This document shows, piece after piece, positions 8,517-17,666 of a stretch of DNA of 64,000 bases. The notes under the pieces were generated by a model. It was not told where the DNA came from, did not search any database, and saw nothing but the letters and a program-made list of their open reading frames with translations. The position numbers were made by a program, and so were the translations under genes. Source of the stretch: Bacillus cereus G9842 (GTDB taxonomy: Bacteria > Bacillota > Bacilli > Bacillales > Bacillaceae_G); NCBI RefSeq assembly GCF_000021305.1, contig NC_011772.1, forward strand, positions 2,952,001 to 3,016,000. The letters are read 5' to 3'. Each line of letters begins with the position of its first letter. Position 1 is the first letter of the stretch.

Positions 8517-9428
8517 TTAACTGACTTTTTTCAAATTGAAAGCAGGCTTTTTGATTCCGCCTTTTTTTACAACATATAAGCCGATGAAGATAATAAGTCC
8601 GCCAACGAGTTGCATCATATTAATTTGCTCTCCAATTGTAACTGCCGCAAAGATAACTGCGAACAATGGTACGAGATACATATAAACCATTACTTTCGTT
8701 GAGCCTATTTGACTAATACCGACATACCACATTGCTAGTCCGAAGATGGTCGCAAAGATGATTGAATATGCTAGTGAACCCCAGCTTGGCGTATCTACTG
8801 GCCATGTTAAAGAGTTTACGTTGAATAAACAGTATATAACAAGTGGTACAATTCCAATTAAAGTAGACCATGATGTAACTCTCATTGCGGAGTATTTTGT
8901 AATAAGAGGTTGCGCTAATATTGGATACCATCCCCACGCAATTGCTGCGACTAATCCAATTACATTTCCGAGCCACGCATATTCGTAAGTAGCTCCTCCT
9001 GTATGTCCTGTTAATAAAACAAATGCTGCACCAATAAACGCTACTATTGAACCAATTTGTACTTTCATCGAAAAACGTTCTTGTTTGTGCAATACTGCTA
9101 ATATCCCTGTAAATATAGGTGACATCGCAATTAATAATGAGGCGTTCGTTGCTGAAGTATATTTCACAGATAACATAAACATCGTTTGATACATTGCCGT
9201 ACCAACGATACCGACTACTACTAATCGTAACCAATCTTTTCTTTCAATACGTAATGAGCGTTCCATCATAAATGTAATAAGTAATAAGACCGGTGATGCT
9301 ACTAAAAATCGTAAACTATTAAATTGAATGGATGACATATATGCCACGCCATACTTTCCTATTGTATAATTTGCTCCCCATACTAACGCTACTGATACTA
9401 GGAGCCATTCCATTTGCCATCTTTTCAT
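8517..9428 (-). CDS. EamA-family drug/metabolite exporter
   Basis: The 303-residue protein has ten predicted membrane helices and the two EamA repeats: N-terminal WLLVSVALVWGANYTIGKYG and C-terminal from about residue 155. The start at 9428 is supported by GAAGGGGAG six bases upstream. It is divergent from a MocR-type regulator, and the shared intergenic region has three copies of a 9-bp element. This suggests that the regulator controls the exporter. Relatives export amino acids and related metabolites; the substrate here is unknown. Confidence 0.88.
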   Translation of the reverse strand: MKRWQMEWLLVSVALVWGANYTIGKYGVAYMSSIQFNSLRFLVASPVLLLITFMMERSLRIERKDWLRLVVVGIVGTAMYQTMFMLSVKYTSATNASLLIAMSPIFTGILAVLHKQERFSMKVQIGSIVAFIGAAFVLLTGHTGGATYEYAWLGNVIGLVAAIAWGWYPILAQPLITKYSAMRVTSWSTLIGIVPLVIYCLFNVNSLTWPVDTPSWGSLAYSIIFATIFGLAMWYVGISQIGSTKVMVYMYLVPLFAVIFAAVTIGEQINMMQLVGGLIIFIGLYVVKKGGIKKPAFNLKKVS

Positions 9429-9460
9429 CCGAATCTCCCCTTCCATATTTAGCATAGTAA

Positions 9461-9512
9461 AATTGGCTGGATATAGCACCGTCCAATTGGCTGTTTTTTT
9501 ACCCAGCCAATT
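9461..9512. promoter_or_regulatory. Candidate MocR operator: three copies of AATTGGCTG
   Basis: AATTGGCTG occurs at 9461-9469 and 9485-9493 as direct repeats 24 bases apart, and inverted as CAGCCAATT at 9504-9512. All lie between the divergent exporter and regulator start codons. MocR regulators are known to bind direct repeats in divergent promoters, so this is the obvious candidate site. Confidence 0.55.
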
Positions 9513-9552
9513 TGTTATACTTAATGTATATAAGAGATACGGAGGCGTTTGT

Positions 9553-11004
9553 ATGGAATGGAAGCTAGATAGTGACAGTAAAATCCCTATTTATCAGCAA
9601 GTGGTTGACTTTATTGAAAAACGTATTACATATGGAGAACTTCCTCCAGGAAGCTTCCTCCCTTCAGAACGGAAATTAGCTACGCAGTTAAATGTAAACA
9701 GAAGTACAGTAACGACTGCTTATAATGAACTTCGTGCTATGGGAATTGTAGAAAGTACGACTGGTAAAGGTACACGTGTGAGTACACATATGTGGGGCGT
9801 TTCTCCAACATTAACGCCGAACTGGAGAAATTTCGTAGAAGGTGGTACTTTTTTACCAAACTTACCACTACTTCGCCATATTCGGGCAGAAGTACAACAA
9901 AATGAAAATATTATAGATTTCGCTAATGGAGAACTCGGTTGTAATCTTTATCCTCACGATCAACTACAAACGATTTTACGTGAACAACCGTTAACGCATT
10001 CATTAAGTTACGATCATCCGCAAGGCTATCTCCCGCTAAGACAAGCGGTCGTAAAATATATGAAGGAATATTTAAAAGTTGAGGCGACTGAACAATCCAT
10101 TATGATTACATCGGGCGCTCAACAAGCACTGCACCTTATCGTGCAATGTTTATTAAATCCAGGTGATGCTGTTGCTTTCGAAAGTCCTTCACACTGTTAT
10201 TCCCTGCCGTTATTCCAATCAGCAGGTATTCGTATTTTCCCATTACCTGTCGATGAACACGGCATTAATCCAGACGATCTACAAGAGCTATACAGAAAGC
10301 ACCGCATTAAAATGATTTTTTTAAATCCAAATTTCCAAAACCCTACGGGGACGATGCTTCATCCAAACCGTAGAAAAAAACTATTATCACTTTGCGCAGA
10401 TTTACGAATTGCAATCGTTGAAGATGATCCATCTAGTTTGCTGACGCTAGAAAAGAAACAACCTTGTCCTACTTTGAAATCAATAGATGAAAATGGAACT
10501 GTCATTTATGTACATTCTTTATCAAAAATGATTGCGCCAGGATTACGAGTCGGTTGGCTTGTCGCCCCGCAGTCTGTCGTAGAGCGATTATCAGATGCAC
10601 GGCACCAAATGGAATTAGGAATGAGTATTTTCCCGCAGTGGCTTATGCAACAATTTTTTGAAACTGTACCATTTCAGTCTCATATCGTACCGTTACGAAA
10701 ACAACTAGCAGAAAAAAGAGACGTTATCGTTCGTGCCCTAAACGAGCAACTTCATGATAAAATCTCTTTTTCAAACCCTACTGGTGGTATATACATTTGG
10801 GGGAAATTAAAAGAACCTATAAACGAAAAACAAATCATTATGCAAAGTTTAAAACAAGAAATTGCTTTTATGCCAGGTAGTATTTTCGGTGCGAAAGATG
10901 GTTATATACGTTTATCTTATGGAAAAGTGGATATTGATCAAATTGAGGAAGGTATTTCTCGTTTACGCGAGGCTATTTTGGTATGTGAAAATAACTTTAA
11001 ATAA
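9553..11004 (+). CDS. MocR-type regulator (GntR helix-turn-helix fused to aminotransferase)
   Basis: A 483-residue protein. Residues about 5-75 are a GntR-type winged helix (IPIYQQVVDFIEKRI, PSERKLATQLNVNRSTVTTAY). Residues about 110-480 are a type I aminotransferase fold; SLSKMIAPGLRVGWL contains the PLP-binding lysine. I place the start at 9553, since GGAGG lies nine bases upstream; the frame stays open further upstream without a binding site and would run across the repeated elements. MocR proteins sense PLP or amino-acid-like ligands. The divergent EamA exporter is the likely target. Confidence 0.88.
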   Translation: MEWKLDSDSKIPIYQQVVDFIEKRITYGELPPGSFLPSERKLATQLNVNRSTVTTAYNELRAMGIVESTTGKGTRVSTHMWGVSPTLTPNWRNFVEGGTFLPNLPLLRHIRAEVQQNENIIDFANGELGCNLYPHDQLQTILREQPLTHSLSYDHPQGYLPLRQAVVKYMKEYLKVEATEQSIMITSGAQQALHLIVQCLLNPGDAVAFESPSHCYSLPLFQSAGIRIFPLPVDEHGINPDDLQELYRKHRIKMIFLNPNFQNPTGTMLHPNRRKKLLSLCADLRIAIVEDDPSSLLTLEKKQPCPTLKSIDENGTVIYVHSLSKMIAPGLRVGWLVAPQSVVERLSDARHQMELGMSIFPQWLMQQFFETVPFQSHIVPLRKQLAEKRDVIVRALNEQLHDKISFSNPTGGIYIWGKLKEPINEKQIIMQSLKQEIAFMPGSIFGAKDGYIRLSYGKVDIDQIEEGISRLREAILVCENNFK

Positions 11005-11074
11005 AGCTTTCTCGTTTGACAAAACCTAAATCTACCATTATTATCAACTCGAACCTATTTATAGGAGTGATAAA

Positions 11075-11515
11075 ATGAAGATTTACGTTGATGCAGATGC
11101 TTGTCCTGTAAAAGATGTAATTATTTTTGAGGCTACGAATGTGGAAATTCCTGTTACCCTCGTTACTAGCTTTTCACATTATTCTAATGCAGAGCAGCCA
11201 AAAGGTGTCGAAACAATTTATGTTGATTCTGGAGCAGATGCTGCGGATTACCGGATTATGCAGTTAGCAAAAAAAGAAGATTTAATCGTAACGCAAGATT
11301 ACGGTCTTGCTTCACTCGCTTTAGCAAAAGGCTGTATCGTACTACACCATAAAGGCTATAAGTATACGAATGACAACATTGAACAATTGTTACAAACACG
11401 GTATTTAAGTGCAATGGTTCGAAAAAGCGGTAAGCGTACAAAGGGACCGAAACCATTTACAGCAGAAGATAAAGAGAAATTTAGAGCGCTCTTTAAAAGT
11501 ATGATCGCTCATTAA
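11075..11515 (+). CDS. YaiI/YqxD (UPF0178) family protein
   Basis: The 146-residue protein starts [16 protein letters not shown], the hallmark of the YaiI/YqxD family, a NYN/PIN-like fold with conserved aspartates ([20 protein letters not shown]). The C-terminus has the conserved basic stretch [19 protein letters not shown] role as a nuclease-like RNA-processing protein is inferred from the fold only. A good ribosome binding site (ATAGGAGTG) precedes the ATG. Confidence 0.9.
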   Translation: MKIYVDADACPVKDVIIFEATNVEIPVTLVTSFSHYSNAEQPKGVETIYVDSGADAADYRIMQLAKKEDLIVTQDYGLASLALAKGCIVLHHKGYKYTNDNIEQLLQTRYLSAMVRKSGKRTKGPKPFTAEDKEKFRALFKSMIAH

Positions 11516-11601
11516 AGATGAACCTTCTTTTCGCAAGGAAAACTTCGCAACACAAAGAAGAGAATATCCAAATGAACATTCTCTTCTTGAGGTTTACCCG
11601 T

Positions 11602-11916
11602 TTAAAATGAAGGTAAATTATCTAAGTTATTTTCCTTTATTCCATCAGGTTCACTACGTATAATATCTCTGCCATACTTATGAAATACGTCTACATGAGC
11701 TAACTTCCCTGATTTTGCTTCTTCAAGGGCAGTCATATAATCTAACTCTCTCCCGCTACTTGTTTTAAACGCAATTAAATCACCATCATCATTTTTACGA
11801 ACAGCAACAATTTGTTCTGCTCCTGAATTAACTTCATGGTCTACTTCAAATTGAGCTTGTTCTTCTCCTTGATGTAAGTAATCATTATAAACTTTTTCAA
11901 AGTCTTTATTGTCCAT
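11602..11916 (-). CDS. DUF3892 domain protein
   Basis: A 104-residue acidic protein whose residues about 38-104 match DUF3892: IVAVRKNDDGDLIAFKTSSG, then a spacer, then PDG-x4-NNLDNLPSF. The start at 11916 follows GGAGGTG by 7 bases; a start 18 bases upstream would overlap the binding site. DUF3892 proteins are small Firmicutes proteins of unknown function. It is monocistronic and faces a hypothetical gene across about 240 AT-rich bases. Confidence 0.8.
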   Translation of the reverse strand: MDNKDFEKVYNDYLHQGEEQAQFEVDHEVNSGAEQIVAVRKNDDGDLIAFKTSSGRELDYMTALEEAKSGKLAHVDVFHKYGRDIIRSEPDGIKENNLDNLPSF

Positions 11917-12159
11917 AACATTCACCTCCAACACATTTTTTAGTATGGTTGGGAGGTGTTGGTTTTATGTACCTTTTTATTAACTTAACAAGACTTTACT
12001 ACTCCAAATATATAATGCAAATCATAATTTTATCCTAATATAAATTTATTTTATAAACCCTCTACTTATTAATTTAAGGTAAATTTAAGTGTTAATATTT
12101 TCCTAACAACCTTATAATTTAATATATCGAAACAAAATTTGAAATGGGGAATGGTTAAG

Positions 12160-13032
12160 ATGAATATAGATTTTAATCGTTTAACTAATATTTGTTTAGA
12201 GTTTCAACAATCTAGATTTTATGTTACTAGAATTCCTAAAGATTTCTTATCAATTGCTCAAAAACGTTTTTCTATACCAACGGAAGATCAAATTGTCGCT
12301 TTTTTAAGTTGTAATTTATTAGGATCAGGCAAGTATGGTGTTTACTTTACGAGTTCGGGTTTATACTGGAAAAATTGGTTATTAGGTAAAGGAAATTTGA
12401 AATGGGAACAATTAAATAAAGTGCAACAAATTGAAATTGATAAAGATGGTTTCTTATCTTTTGATGCACAAAAAAGTTTCAATATTAACGGGAGTGACTA
12501 TCCCCCACTATTATTTAAAGAATTGCTAATAGCTCTTACGAATTCATTCCAAAATTCAAAACAACAGGATATACATCCAATTATAAAAATGGATGAGATA
12601 AAATCTATTTGCTCTTTATTTGAAACGCACAATGAATTATTAGAACCTGATAACGGATTATTTGTAGACACTCATATTTCAGAAAAAAAGTTAAAAGCAA
12701 TTGAGGCACGATTTATCATTCCAAAAGAAGAACAGATCATCGCTTTTTTAGATACATCTGTTCTTGGGAATATGGGGAAAGGATCGGATGGGGTATTAAT
12801 TTGTCAATCAGGTATATATTTTAGAGAAGCTTTTGTACACTTATATTTCCCATGGCATGTTTTTAAAAACATCCCTATTACTTTAACTTCGGATGAATTT
12901 GAAATTGGGAAAGGAAATATATTTCATCTTCTACATGCTAGAATGCCTAGTCAAGATATTCTATTATTCATCAAGAATTTAAAACAGTACGTGAATAGTT
13001 TATATGAAGAACAACCACAATTACATATTTAA
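12160..13032 (+). CDS. Unknown protein with an internal domain duplication
   Basis: A 290-residue soluble protein without signal peptide or membrane segments. Residues about 1-130 and 145-285 repeat the same pattern. Both halves have an aromatic-rich helix, then a 'P-x-E-(D/E)-Q-I-(V/I)-A-F-L' strand (IPTEDQIVAFL; IPKEEQIIAFL). This is followed by LGSGKYGVYFTSSGLYW or LGNMGKGSDGVLICQSGIYF, then a tryptophan-containing segment. The second half has the look of a bacterial PH-like domain used for cell-surface or stress proteins. I do not recognise a named family. The start follows TGGGGA. Confidence 0.6.
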   Translation: MNIDFNRLTNICLEFQQSRFYVTRIPKDFLSIAQKRFSIPTEDQIVAFLSCNLLGSGKYGVYFTSSGLYWKNWLLGKGNLKWEQLNKVQQIEIDKDGFLSFDAQKSFNINGSDYPPLLFKELLIALTNSFQNSKQQDIHPIIKMDEIKSICSLFETHNELLEPDNGLFVDTHISEKKLKAIEARFIIPKEEQIIAFLDTSVLGNMGKGSDGVLICQSGIYFREAFVHLYFPWHVFKNIPITLTSDEFEIGKGNIFHLLHARMPSQDILLFIKNLKQYVNSLYEEQPQLHI

Positions 13033-13072
13033 TACACTCGTGTATAGTTAAGTCTAAAATTTCAATTCAACT

Positions 13073-13121
13073 AAAAAACCGATTATTTTTGTAGAGGGCC
13101 TACAAGTATAATCGGTTTTTT
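13073..13121. terminator. Bidirectional terminator
   Basis: A 14-bp stem (AAAAAACCGATTAT / ATAATCGGTTTTTT) lies between two convergent genes ending at 13032 and 13151. Confidence 0.85.
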
Positions 13122-13150
13122 ACTCTTATTCTTTTCTTATATTCCTATTT

Positions 13151-13975
13151 TTAATACCTACGCAACCCTTTCAAAGTCTCCAATATATCCTCTGTAAAGG
13201 CTGTACTACCCTCTGTCTCTAAAACTCTAAAATATAAACTTCTTAAGAAAGCTCTAATATTTTGTACTAAAATATCATATTGAGGATGCGGGATGTCTTC
13301 AACAATTGCTATACTATGTAACCAGTTGCTCCACTCTTCTTCAGTTAAAAGATTTTGGTTACGTAACGACATAATTGGTGCTACTAATCTCTCATCCTCA
13401 AAGTGAATGTATACGTAGTCATGTAAGCGTACCTTCTGGCGAACAGCAGCTAGTATTGCATATGAGAACTCACGATTTTGGATTGTACGTGCTAAAGCAT
13501 CGAGCGCATCTGCTGCATGTGCAGTAGAGTGTGCCCAGCCTTTTCCTTCTACGTAGCCTCTTACATCTTCTTCTAAATATACATATTCCAGCACTTGTTC
13601 TGCCACACTGTACAGTTGTTCTTCAGATAACAATGGTTCTCTTTCATGAACAGATAAAATAAGTGGTGGAATTAATACAGAAAATGCACGTTTAAAGACA
13701 GAATCTGTTCCCTTTTCACCAATTTTATAAAATAAATAATCAGGGCTAATTGCTTGCAGCATTAATCCTCGTAATTCTTTTTGTCTAAACACATCATTTG
13801 TAATCCATTTGTGAAGCGTACTATAAATTAAATCATCGCGTAATTCAGCATCAGTTGACCCGATATAATCTAACATCCACTGTGCATATGGATAAGCATC
13901 TACGTCTTCTGGTACAGCATAATTATTATTTTTAATTTGTAGTAGTTCTTCTTTTAGTTCTAGTACTTCATTCAT
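13151..13975 (-). CDS. DUF2785 domain protein
   Basis: A 274-residue all-helical cytoplasmic protein. The central GKGWAHSTAHAADALDALA segment (about residues 138-157) and the N-terminal AYPYAQWMLDYIGSTDAELRDDL match the DUF2785 family, which is widespread in Bacillus and has no known function. The histidines in WAHSTAHAAD could bind a metal; this is inferred from the motif alone. The gene has its own convergent terminator and no obvious operon partner. Confidence 0.85.
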   Translation of the reverse strand: MNEVLELKEELLQIKNNNYAVPEDVDAYPYAQWMLDYIGSTDAELRDDLIYSTLHKWITNDVFRQKELRGLMLQAISPDYLFYKIGEKGTDSVFKRAFSVLIPPLILSVHEREPLLSEEQLYSVAEQVLEYVYLEEDVRGYVEGKGWAHSTAHAADALDALARTIQNREFSYAILAAVRQKVRLHDYVYIHFEDERLVAPIMSLRNQNLLTEEEWSNWLHSIAIVEDIPHPQYDILVQNIRAFLRSLYFRVLETEGSTAFTEDILETLKGLRRY

Positions 13976-14098
13976 TATATTTCTTGTCCCCTTTTTGCGT
14001 TTTTTATTGTCTTATCCCCTTTTATTTGCTTCATAAAATTAATTTAATTATAACAATAAACAAAAGGCTATACATATATTTCTGATTATGTAATACGC

Positions 14099-14764
14099 TC
14101 ATTCATGAAATATAACTTCTGGATTTCCTAAATCACTATTCTGAAATACAACATCCGCACAACTTTTCGGATTATGCTCATCTATATACATCTTACAGGC
14201 CGCATGATATCTGTTTAAAAACATTTTCTCAGCTTCTTCATAACTTCCAAAAGCCTCAGTCTCGCGCTTTGCACCACGTTTTCTCGCAATCTCAAAATCT
14301 GTATCTACAAAGATTTTGTAATCAAATAAATACTCAACGTCTTTTTTCAATAGAAATGTTCCATCTACTATGAGTACCATATTGGGTTGAGCCATTAACG
14401 GCTCATTATGTACAGGAATATCCGTTTTTAAATTATGAGAGATCGTTTCATACTGTAAATTCCCATTAGGTCCTAAAGGTTTTAATAACCTTTCTTTGAA
14501 AGCTGTATAATCGTGTGCATCTTCATAATACCCTCTTGCAGATTCTTTACCTTGTGTATAACGAATCACTTTTGAGTTATGAAAATCGTCAATGCTAGCG
14601 CACGTTACTGGTAACCCTCGTTTTTTTATTTCTTCCGCTAATTCGTTTGCAAATGTTGTTTTTCCTGATGCTGTAATACCGCTTACTCCAACTCTTGTTG
14701 GGTGCGTTAAATTTAACATTAAAATATGATTAGCAATTTCTTTTATACATTGTTTTCGGTTCAT
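14099..14764 (-). CDS. Uridine kinase-like P-loop kinase
   Basis: The 221-residue protein has Walker A GITASGKTTFA at about residues 29-39 and the uridine-kinase type ASIDDFHN segment near residue 59. A lid region with RGAKRET and NRYHAACKMYIDEH follows. This fits the Udk/PRK-like family; the substrate may be a nucleoside or another small hydroxyl compound. The start at 14764 follows GAAGGGAG. A 41-bp tandem repeat lies directly upstream of the next gene downstream on this strand, so the repeat sits in the gap after the start of this gene. Confidence 0.8.
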   Translation of the reverse strand: MNRKQCIKEIANHILMLNLTHPTRVGVSGITASGKTTFANELAEEIKKRGLPVTCASIDDFHNSKVIRYTQGKESARGYYEDAHDYTAFKERLLKPLGPNGNLQYETISHNLKTDIPVHNEPLMAQPNMVLIVDGTFLLKKDVEYLFDYKIFVDTDFEIARKRGAKRETEAFGSYEEAEKMFLNRYHAACKMYIDEHNPKSCADVVFQNSDLGNPEVIFHE

Positions 14765-14851
14765 GATATTTCTCCCTTCATTTAGTTTACATAACAAAAT
14801 TATAATTAACTTTTATGTCACTATTTGTCGGTAAGTCGATATCCTTTGTCG

Positions 14852-14973
14852 AATCGTTGATATATTGAAAAAATCGTTGATATATTTTAAGTTATGATAG
14901 ATATATTTGAAAAATCGTTGATATATTTTAAGTTATGATAGATATATTTGAAAAATCGTTGATATATTATGAT
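14852..14973. repeat. 41-bp tandem repeat array
   Basis: The element beginning AATCGTTGATATATT starts at 14852, 14872, 14913 and 14954. The two central units are 41 bp long and identical; the first is cut to 20 bp and the last is partial. The units are nearly pure AT with one CG. The array lies between the uridine-kinase-like gene and the 3' end of the metallophosphoesterase gene. No ORF or clear terminator is contained in it. Confidence 0.85.
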
Positions 14974-14977
14974 TGGC

Positions 14978-15721
14978 TTACTTTCCCTTAAACCCTCGAT
15001 ATAAAGCAGTCCGTAATTCTTGTTTGTATTCTTCAATTTCTGGCATATCGAGTTCTTCTGCTAGTCTGATGGCTAGTTCAATATCATACGGTACTCGTAC
15101 GAGTTGAATAGAAAAGCTCGCTGCTTCTTTTTCATTGTAAGTTCCTTCAAATATTAAATAGGAAGCTTGTGTTATTTCAAGTGGGTTTCCTACGCTACCG
15201 GCATTACATAACGTTTTCCCTCTGAAATTTTGAACGAACGCTTGGTGAACGTCACCGTAACAAACGACATCTGGTTTTCTTTCCCCTTCTATATTCTCTG
15301 TGAGCTCACTATTTTCGAACATACTAATACGCTCTTCTCTTGAGGCATGTGGTTGAATTCTTTCATATAAACTTCTCGGTGAAGCGTGGAACATACGGAT
15401 CAGTTTGCCGCTCATAAAAAATTCGATTGAAAATGGTAAGCTTCTTAAATAGTCATTTTGTTCTTCCGATAATTGTTTTTGATGCCATTTTAACGTTTCA
15501 AATTCAGTCGGTTTTGTAATGAAATCATCCCAGTTCCCCATTACAACTCCTTCACATTCTTTACGAATGATTTCAATCACTTCGCTAGAATGAGGACCTT
15601 TTCCGACTAAATCTCCAAGACACACGACGCGCTCGATTCCTCTTAATTTAATATCTTGCAGTACAGATTCTAATGCTGGAATATTACCATGTATATCTGA
15701 AATTACCGCTATTTTATCCAA
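14978..15721 (-). CDS. Metallophosphoesterase (YfcE/diadenosine-tetraphosphatase-like)
   Basis: This 247-residue protein has the calcineurin-like metal motifs in order: DIHGN (residues 9-13), GDLVGKGP, GNWDD and later GDVHQAF, with GSVGNP near residue 180. These match the small YfcE/ApaH-like phosphodiesterases; the substrate is not known. The start codon is TTG, six bases after GGAGGG; no ATG is available near it. The phosphotransferase gene ends 13 bases upstream, so the three genes from 17485 down to 14978 form one probable transcript. Confidence 0.85.
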   Translation of the reverse strand: MDKIAVISDIHGNIPALESVLQDIKLRGIERVVCLGDLVGKGPHSSEVIEIIRKECEGVVMGNWDDFITKPTEFETLKWHQKQLSEEQNDYLRSLPFSIEFFMSGKLIRMFHASPRSLYERIQPHASREERISMFENSELTENIEGERKPDVVCYGDVHQAFVQNFRGKTLCNAGSVGNPLEITQASYLIFEGTYNEKEAASFSIQLVRVPYDIELAIRLAEELDMPEIEEYKQELRTALYRGFKGK

Positions 15722-15734
15722 ATGAATCCCTCCA

Positions 15735-16673
15735 TTACTTATAGTTTATTATATCCTCATGTTGTGATTGATACCATTTTGGAATATAGGATGAAAAATG
15801 ATTATGATCTTCTAAAATTCCGTTCAATCTTTCCTTCATATCATTTACTAAATGTGGCGTGCTTCGGTTTGTCCATACGATATCAGCTGGGAATGTCATT
15901 GCTGCATATAATGAGTACAGTTTCCAAAAATGAAGCGACGGTTCGCCTCCGCAATATCCGTGAACTTGTCCAACCGCAAATGGTTTACTTATTCTTGTAG
16001 TAAAAATCGCTACGTTATAAAAATCATGTATTGGATCACCAAAATCATATCCACCAAAATCGATAACGATAAACTCCTTATTATGAATCATACTATTTGC
16101 TGGATGGAAGTCATCGTGTAAAAAGGTAATAGGGCGATTTTTCAATAATTGTTTATGCTCCCCTACAAATCTTAATACTGGCTTCAAATCAAGGAAGTCT
16201 ATTTCATAATTTGCTAACGCTTCTACGTATCTTTCGTATTTATTCCATCGAACTGTTTCCCATTTATTACTTGCACTTTCTCTTTCAATTGAGTGAATCC
16301 TCTTTAGTACTTCTCCTGCTTTTCTTCCTGCATGGTACTGTTCTTCCACGGATAGCTTCCCTAAACCTTCTTCACCATTTATACCTTGGATCCATTCAAA
16401 TACTTGAACACATTTATTTATTTGTTCAAGTTTTATAAAATGAATTAACTTAGGCGTTGGAATATGTAATGACTCTAATTGTTTCATATACATATATTCT
16501 TCTTGTTTACGTTCAAAATGAACAGCATCACATACTTTCACAAAATATGTTACTCTGTTTTCTAATTCTATTTTATATTTCTCTTCATGTGAAAAACCTT
16601 TTGAAATAACTGTACACTTTACAATACGAGGCCATTCTAGTTTACTCTCTATCTCTCTAAGCATTTCCTTCAC
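15735..16673 (-). CDS. Aminoglycoside phosphotransferase (APH) family kinase
   Basis: A 312-residue protein with the APH catalytic loop FLHDDFHPANSMIH (His-x-Asp-x2-x-x-x-N) and the metal motif VIDFGGYDFGDP. I prefer the GTG at 16673, six bases after AGAGGTG, over a TTG at 16691 that has no binding site. APH-family kinases in Bacillus mostly phosphorylate small metabolites; resistance cannot be claimed. It lies between a VOC protein (14 bases upstream) and a metallophosphoesterase (13 bases downstream), a common stress-gene arrangement. Confidence 0.82.
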   Translation of the reverse strand: MKEMLREIESKLEWPRIVKCTVISKGFSHEEKYKIELENRVTYFVKVCDAVHFERKQEEYMYMKQLESLHIPTPKLIHFIKLEQINKCVQVFEWIQGINGEEGLGKLSVEEQYHAGRKAGEVLKRIHSIERESASNKWETVRWNKYERYVEALANYEIDFLDLKPVLRFVGEHKQLLKNRPITFLHDDFHPANSMIHNKEFIVIDFGGYDFGDPIHDFYNVAIFTTRISKPFAVGQVHGYCGGEPSLHFWKLYSLYAAMTFPADIVWTNRSTPHLVNDMKERLNGILEDHNHFSSYIPKWYQSQHEDIINYK

Positions 16674-16687
16674 AACGTTCACCTCTA

Positions 16688-17485
16688 TCAATATATGTAC
16701 AAACTATGTAACACTTCATGCTCTCGTTTATTTTCACCTTTAAACTCCACTGCAAAAGGATTTTCGCCATTCTTATTCAGATGTTCTAGCACTAGCCCTT
16801 CTCCAATCGGCTCACAAAACTGCACATGAATATCTCCAAATACTACACTTTGACACTCGGCATTCCATTTTTCACTTTTCACAACTGAGCTTGTAGATAG
16901 CCCCATTACTTCTTTCCATTTCCGCACCGTTTCTCGAACGTTTTTCACTGCATAATGGATCGTTTCAATTTGTTGTACTTTATTTTTATGTTCCGTGATT
17001 GTTCCAATGTTACGTAAATCATTTCTTCTTTCTTCGTCCGTTTCATTCCATTGTATAAAGAAAGGTAATTTCGGTCCGTTCTCTTCTTGCTTTACAAATA
17101 ACATTTTCCATTCTAAAAGGCGACCATCTTTTCTCATACGTTTCCCTTCAAATGGTCCTATCGTATGTAAACCGTGCTTACTAAACTTTACTGCTAGGTC
17201 TTCAATTGCATCTGTTCGAATTGCGATTTGCAGCATTCCTTCTCCGTCTTGTAATTTCACTACTGTTTCTTGTACTAATGGATTGTCTGCTTCTTTCGCT
17301 TTTTCTTCATGCTGCACTGCTAAAAATTCGATATATGATAAATCAAAATAACATAAACTATTCCAAGTACCCCAATTAATATGCTCTCCACCTATTGCAG
17401 TATAAAATCCGTGCGCCTGCATTTGTTTTGCCGCTTCTTCCGGTGTACAATGTACGGCGTGTACTAGATGATCAAATCGCAACAT
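16688..17485 (-). CDS. VOC-family (glyoxalase-like) protein
   Basis: The 265-residue protein begins MLRFDHLVHAVHCTPEEAAKQ, the start of the glyoxalase-like domain type found in Bacillus VOC proteins. A second half-domain follows from about residue 165 (IETIHYAVKNVRETVRKWKEVMG). The metal site is only partly recognisable (His in FDHLVH, Glu in YIEF). Members are dioxygenase/glyoxalase-fold proteins with varied substrates. It is the first gene of a run that continues into the APH kinase and the metallophosphoesterase, and it is divergent from the TauE/SafE gene. Confidence 0.8.
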   Translation of the reverse strand: MLRFDHLVHAVHCTPEEAAKQMQAHGFYTAIGGEHINWGTWNSLCYFDLSYIEFLAVQHEEKAKEADNPLVQETVVKLQDGEGMLQIAIRTDAIEDLAVKFSKHGLHTIGPFEGKRMRKDGRLLEWKMLFVKQEENGPKLPFFIQWNETDEERRNDLRNIGTITEHKNKVQQIETIHYAVKNVRETVRKWKEVMGLSTSSVVKSEKWNAECQSVVFGDIHVQFCEPIGEGLVLEHLNKNGENPFAVEFKGENKREHEVLHSLYIY

Positions 17486-17565
17486 GTCCTTCTCCCCTTT
17501 CTCTCCATCCTTTTATTGTATATTTTATTTTTCTTTCATTCAATTCAAAAAACTTTAAAACCCAG

Positions 17566-17595
17566 TTGATTTATACGATTAATATGTATTATAAT
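17566..17595 (+). promoter_or_regulatory. SigA-type promoter of the TauE/SafE gene
   Basis: TTGATT (17566-17571) and TATAAT (17590-17595) are separated by 18 bases. Transcription should begin near 17602 and would read into the hairpin at 17630-17666. Confidence 0.55.
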
Positions 17596-17629
17596 GAAAC
17601 AAATTTAATTATTGCTGATTGGAAAAACC

Positions 17630-17666
17630 AAAGGCACTTTTCTCATACGGGAAAAGTGCCTTTTTC
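17630..17666 (+). terminator. Leader terminator (attenuator) before the TauE/SafE gene
   Basis: A 13-bp perfect stem (AAAGGCACTTTTC with GAAAAGTGCCTTT) and an 8-base loop are followed by a T run. It lies between the promoter and the start codon of the same gene; the gene on the other side is divergent. It must therefore be read through for expression. A small TTGG/CCAA hairpin (17619-17631) overlaps its left arm and could act as the competing structure. Confidence 0.65.

Noticed and set aside
8713..9234. A 173-codon minus-strand frame within the EamA gene
   Set aside because: A shadow of the exporter in another frame, poor in normal amino acid patterns.
14852..14973. Tandem repeat as a CRISPR array
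   Set aside because: Units are contiguous without unique spacers and no cas genes are present.
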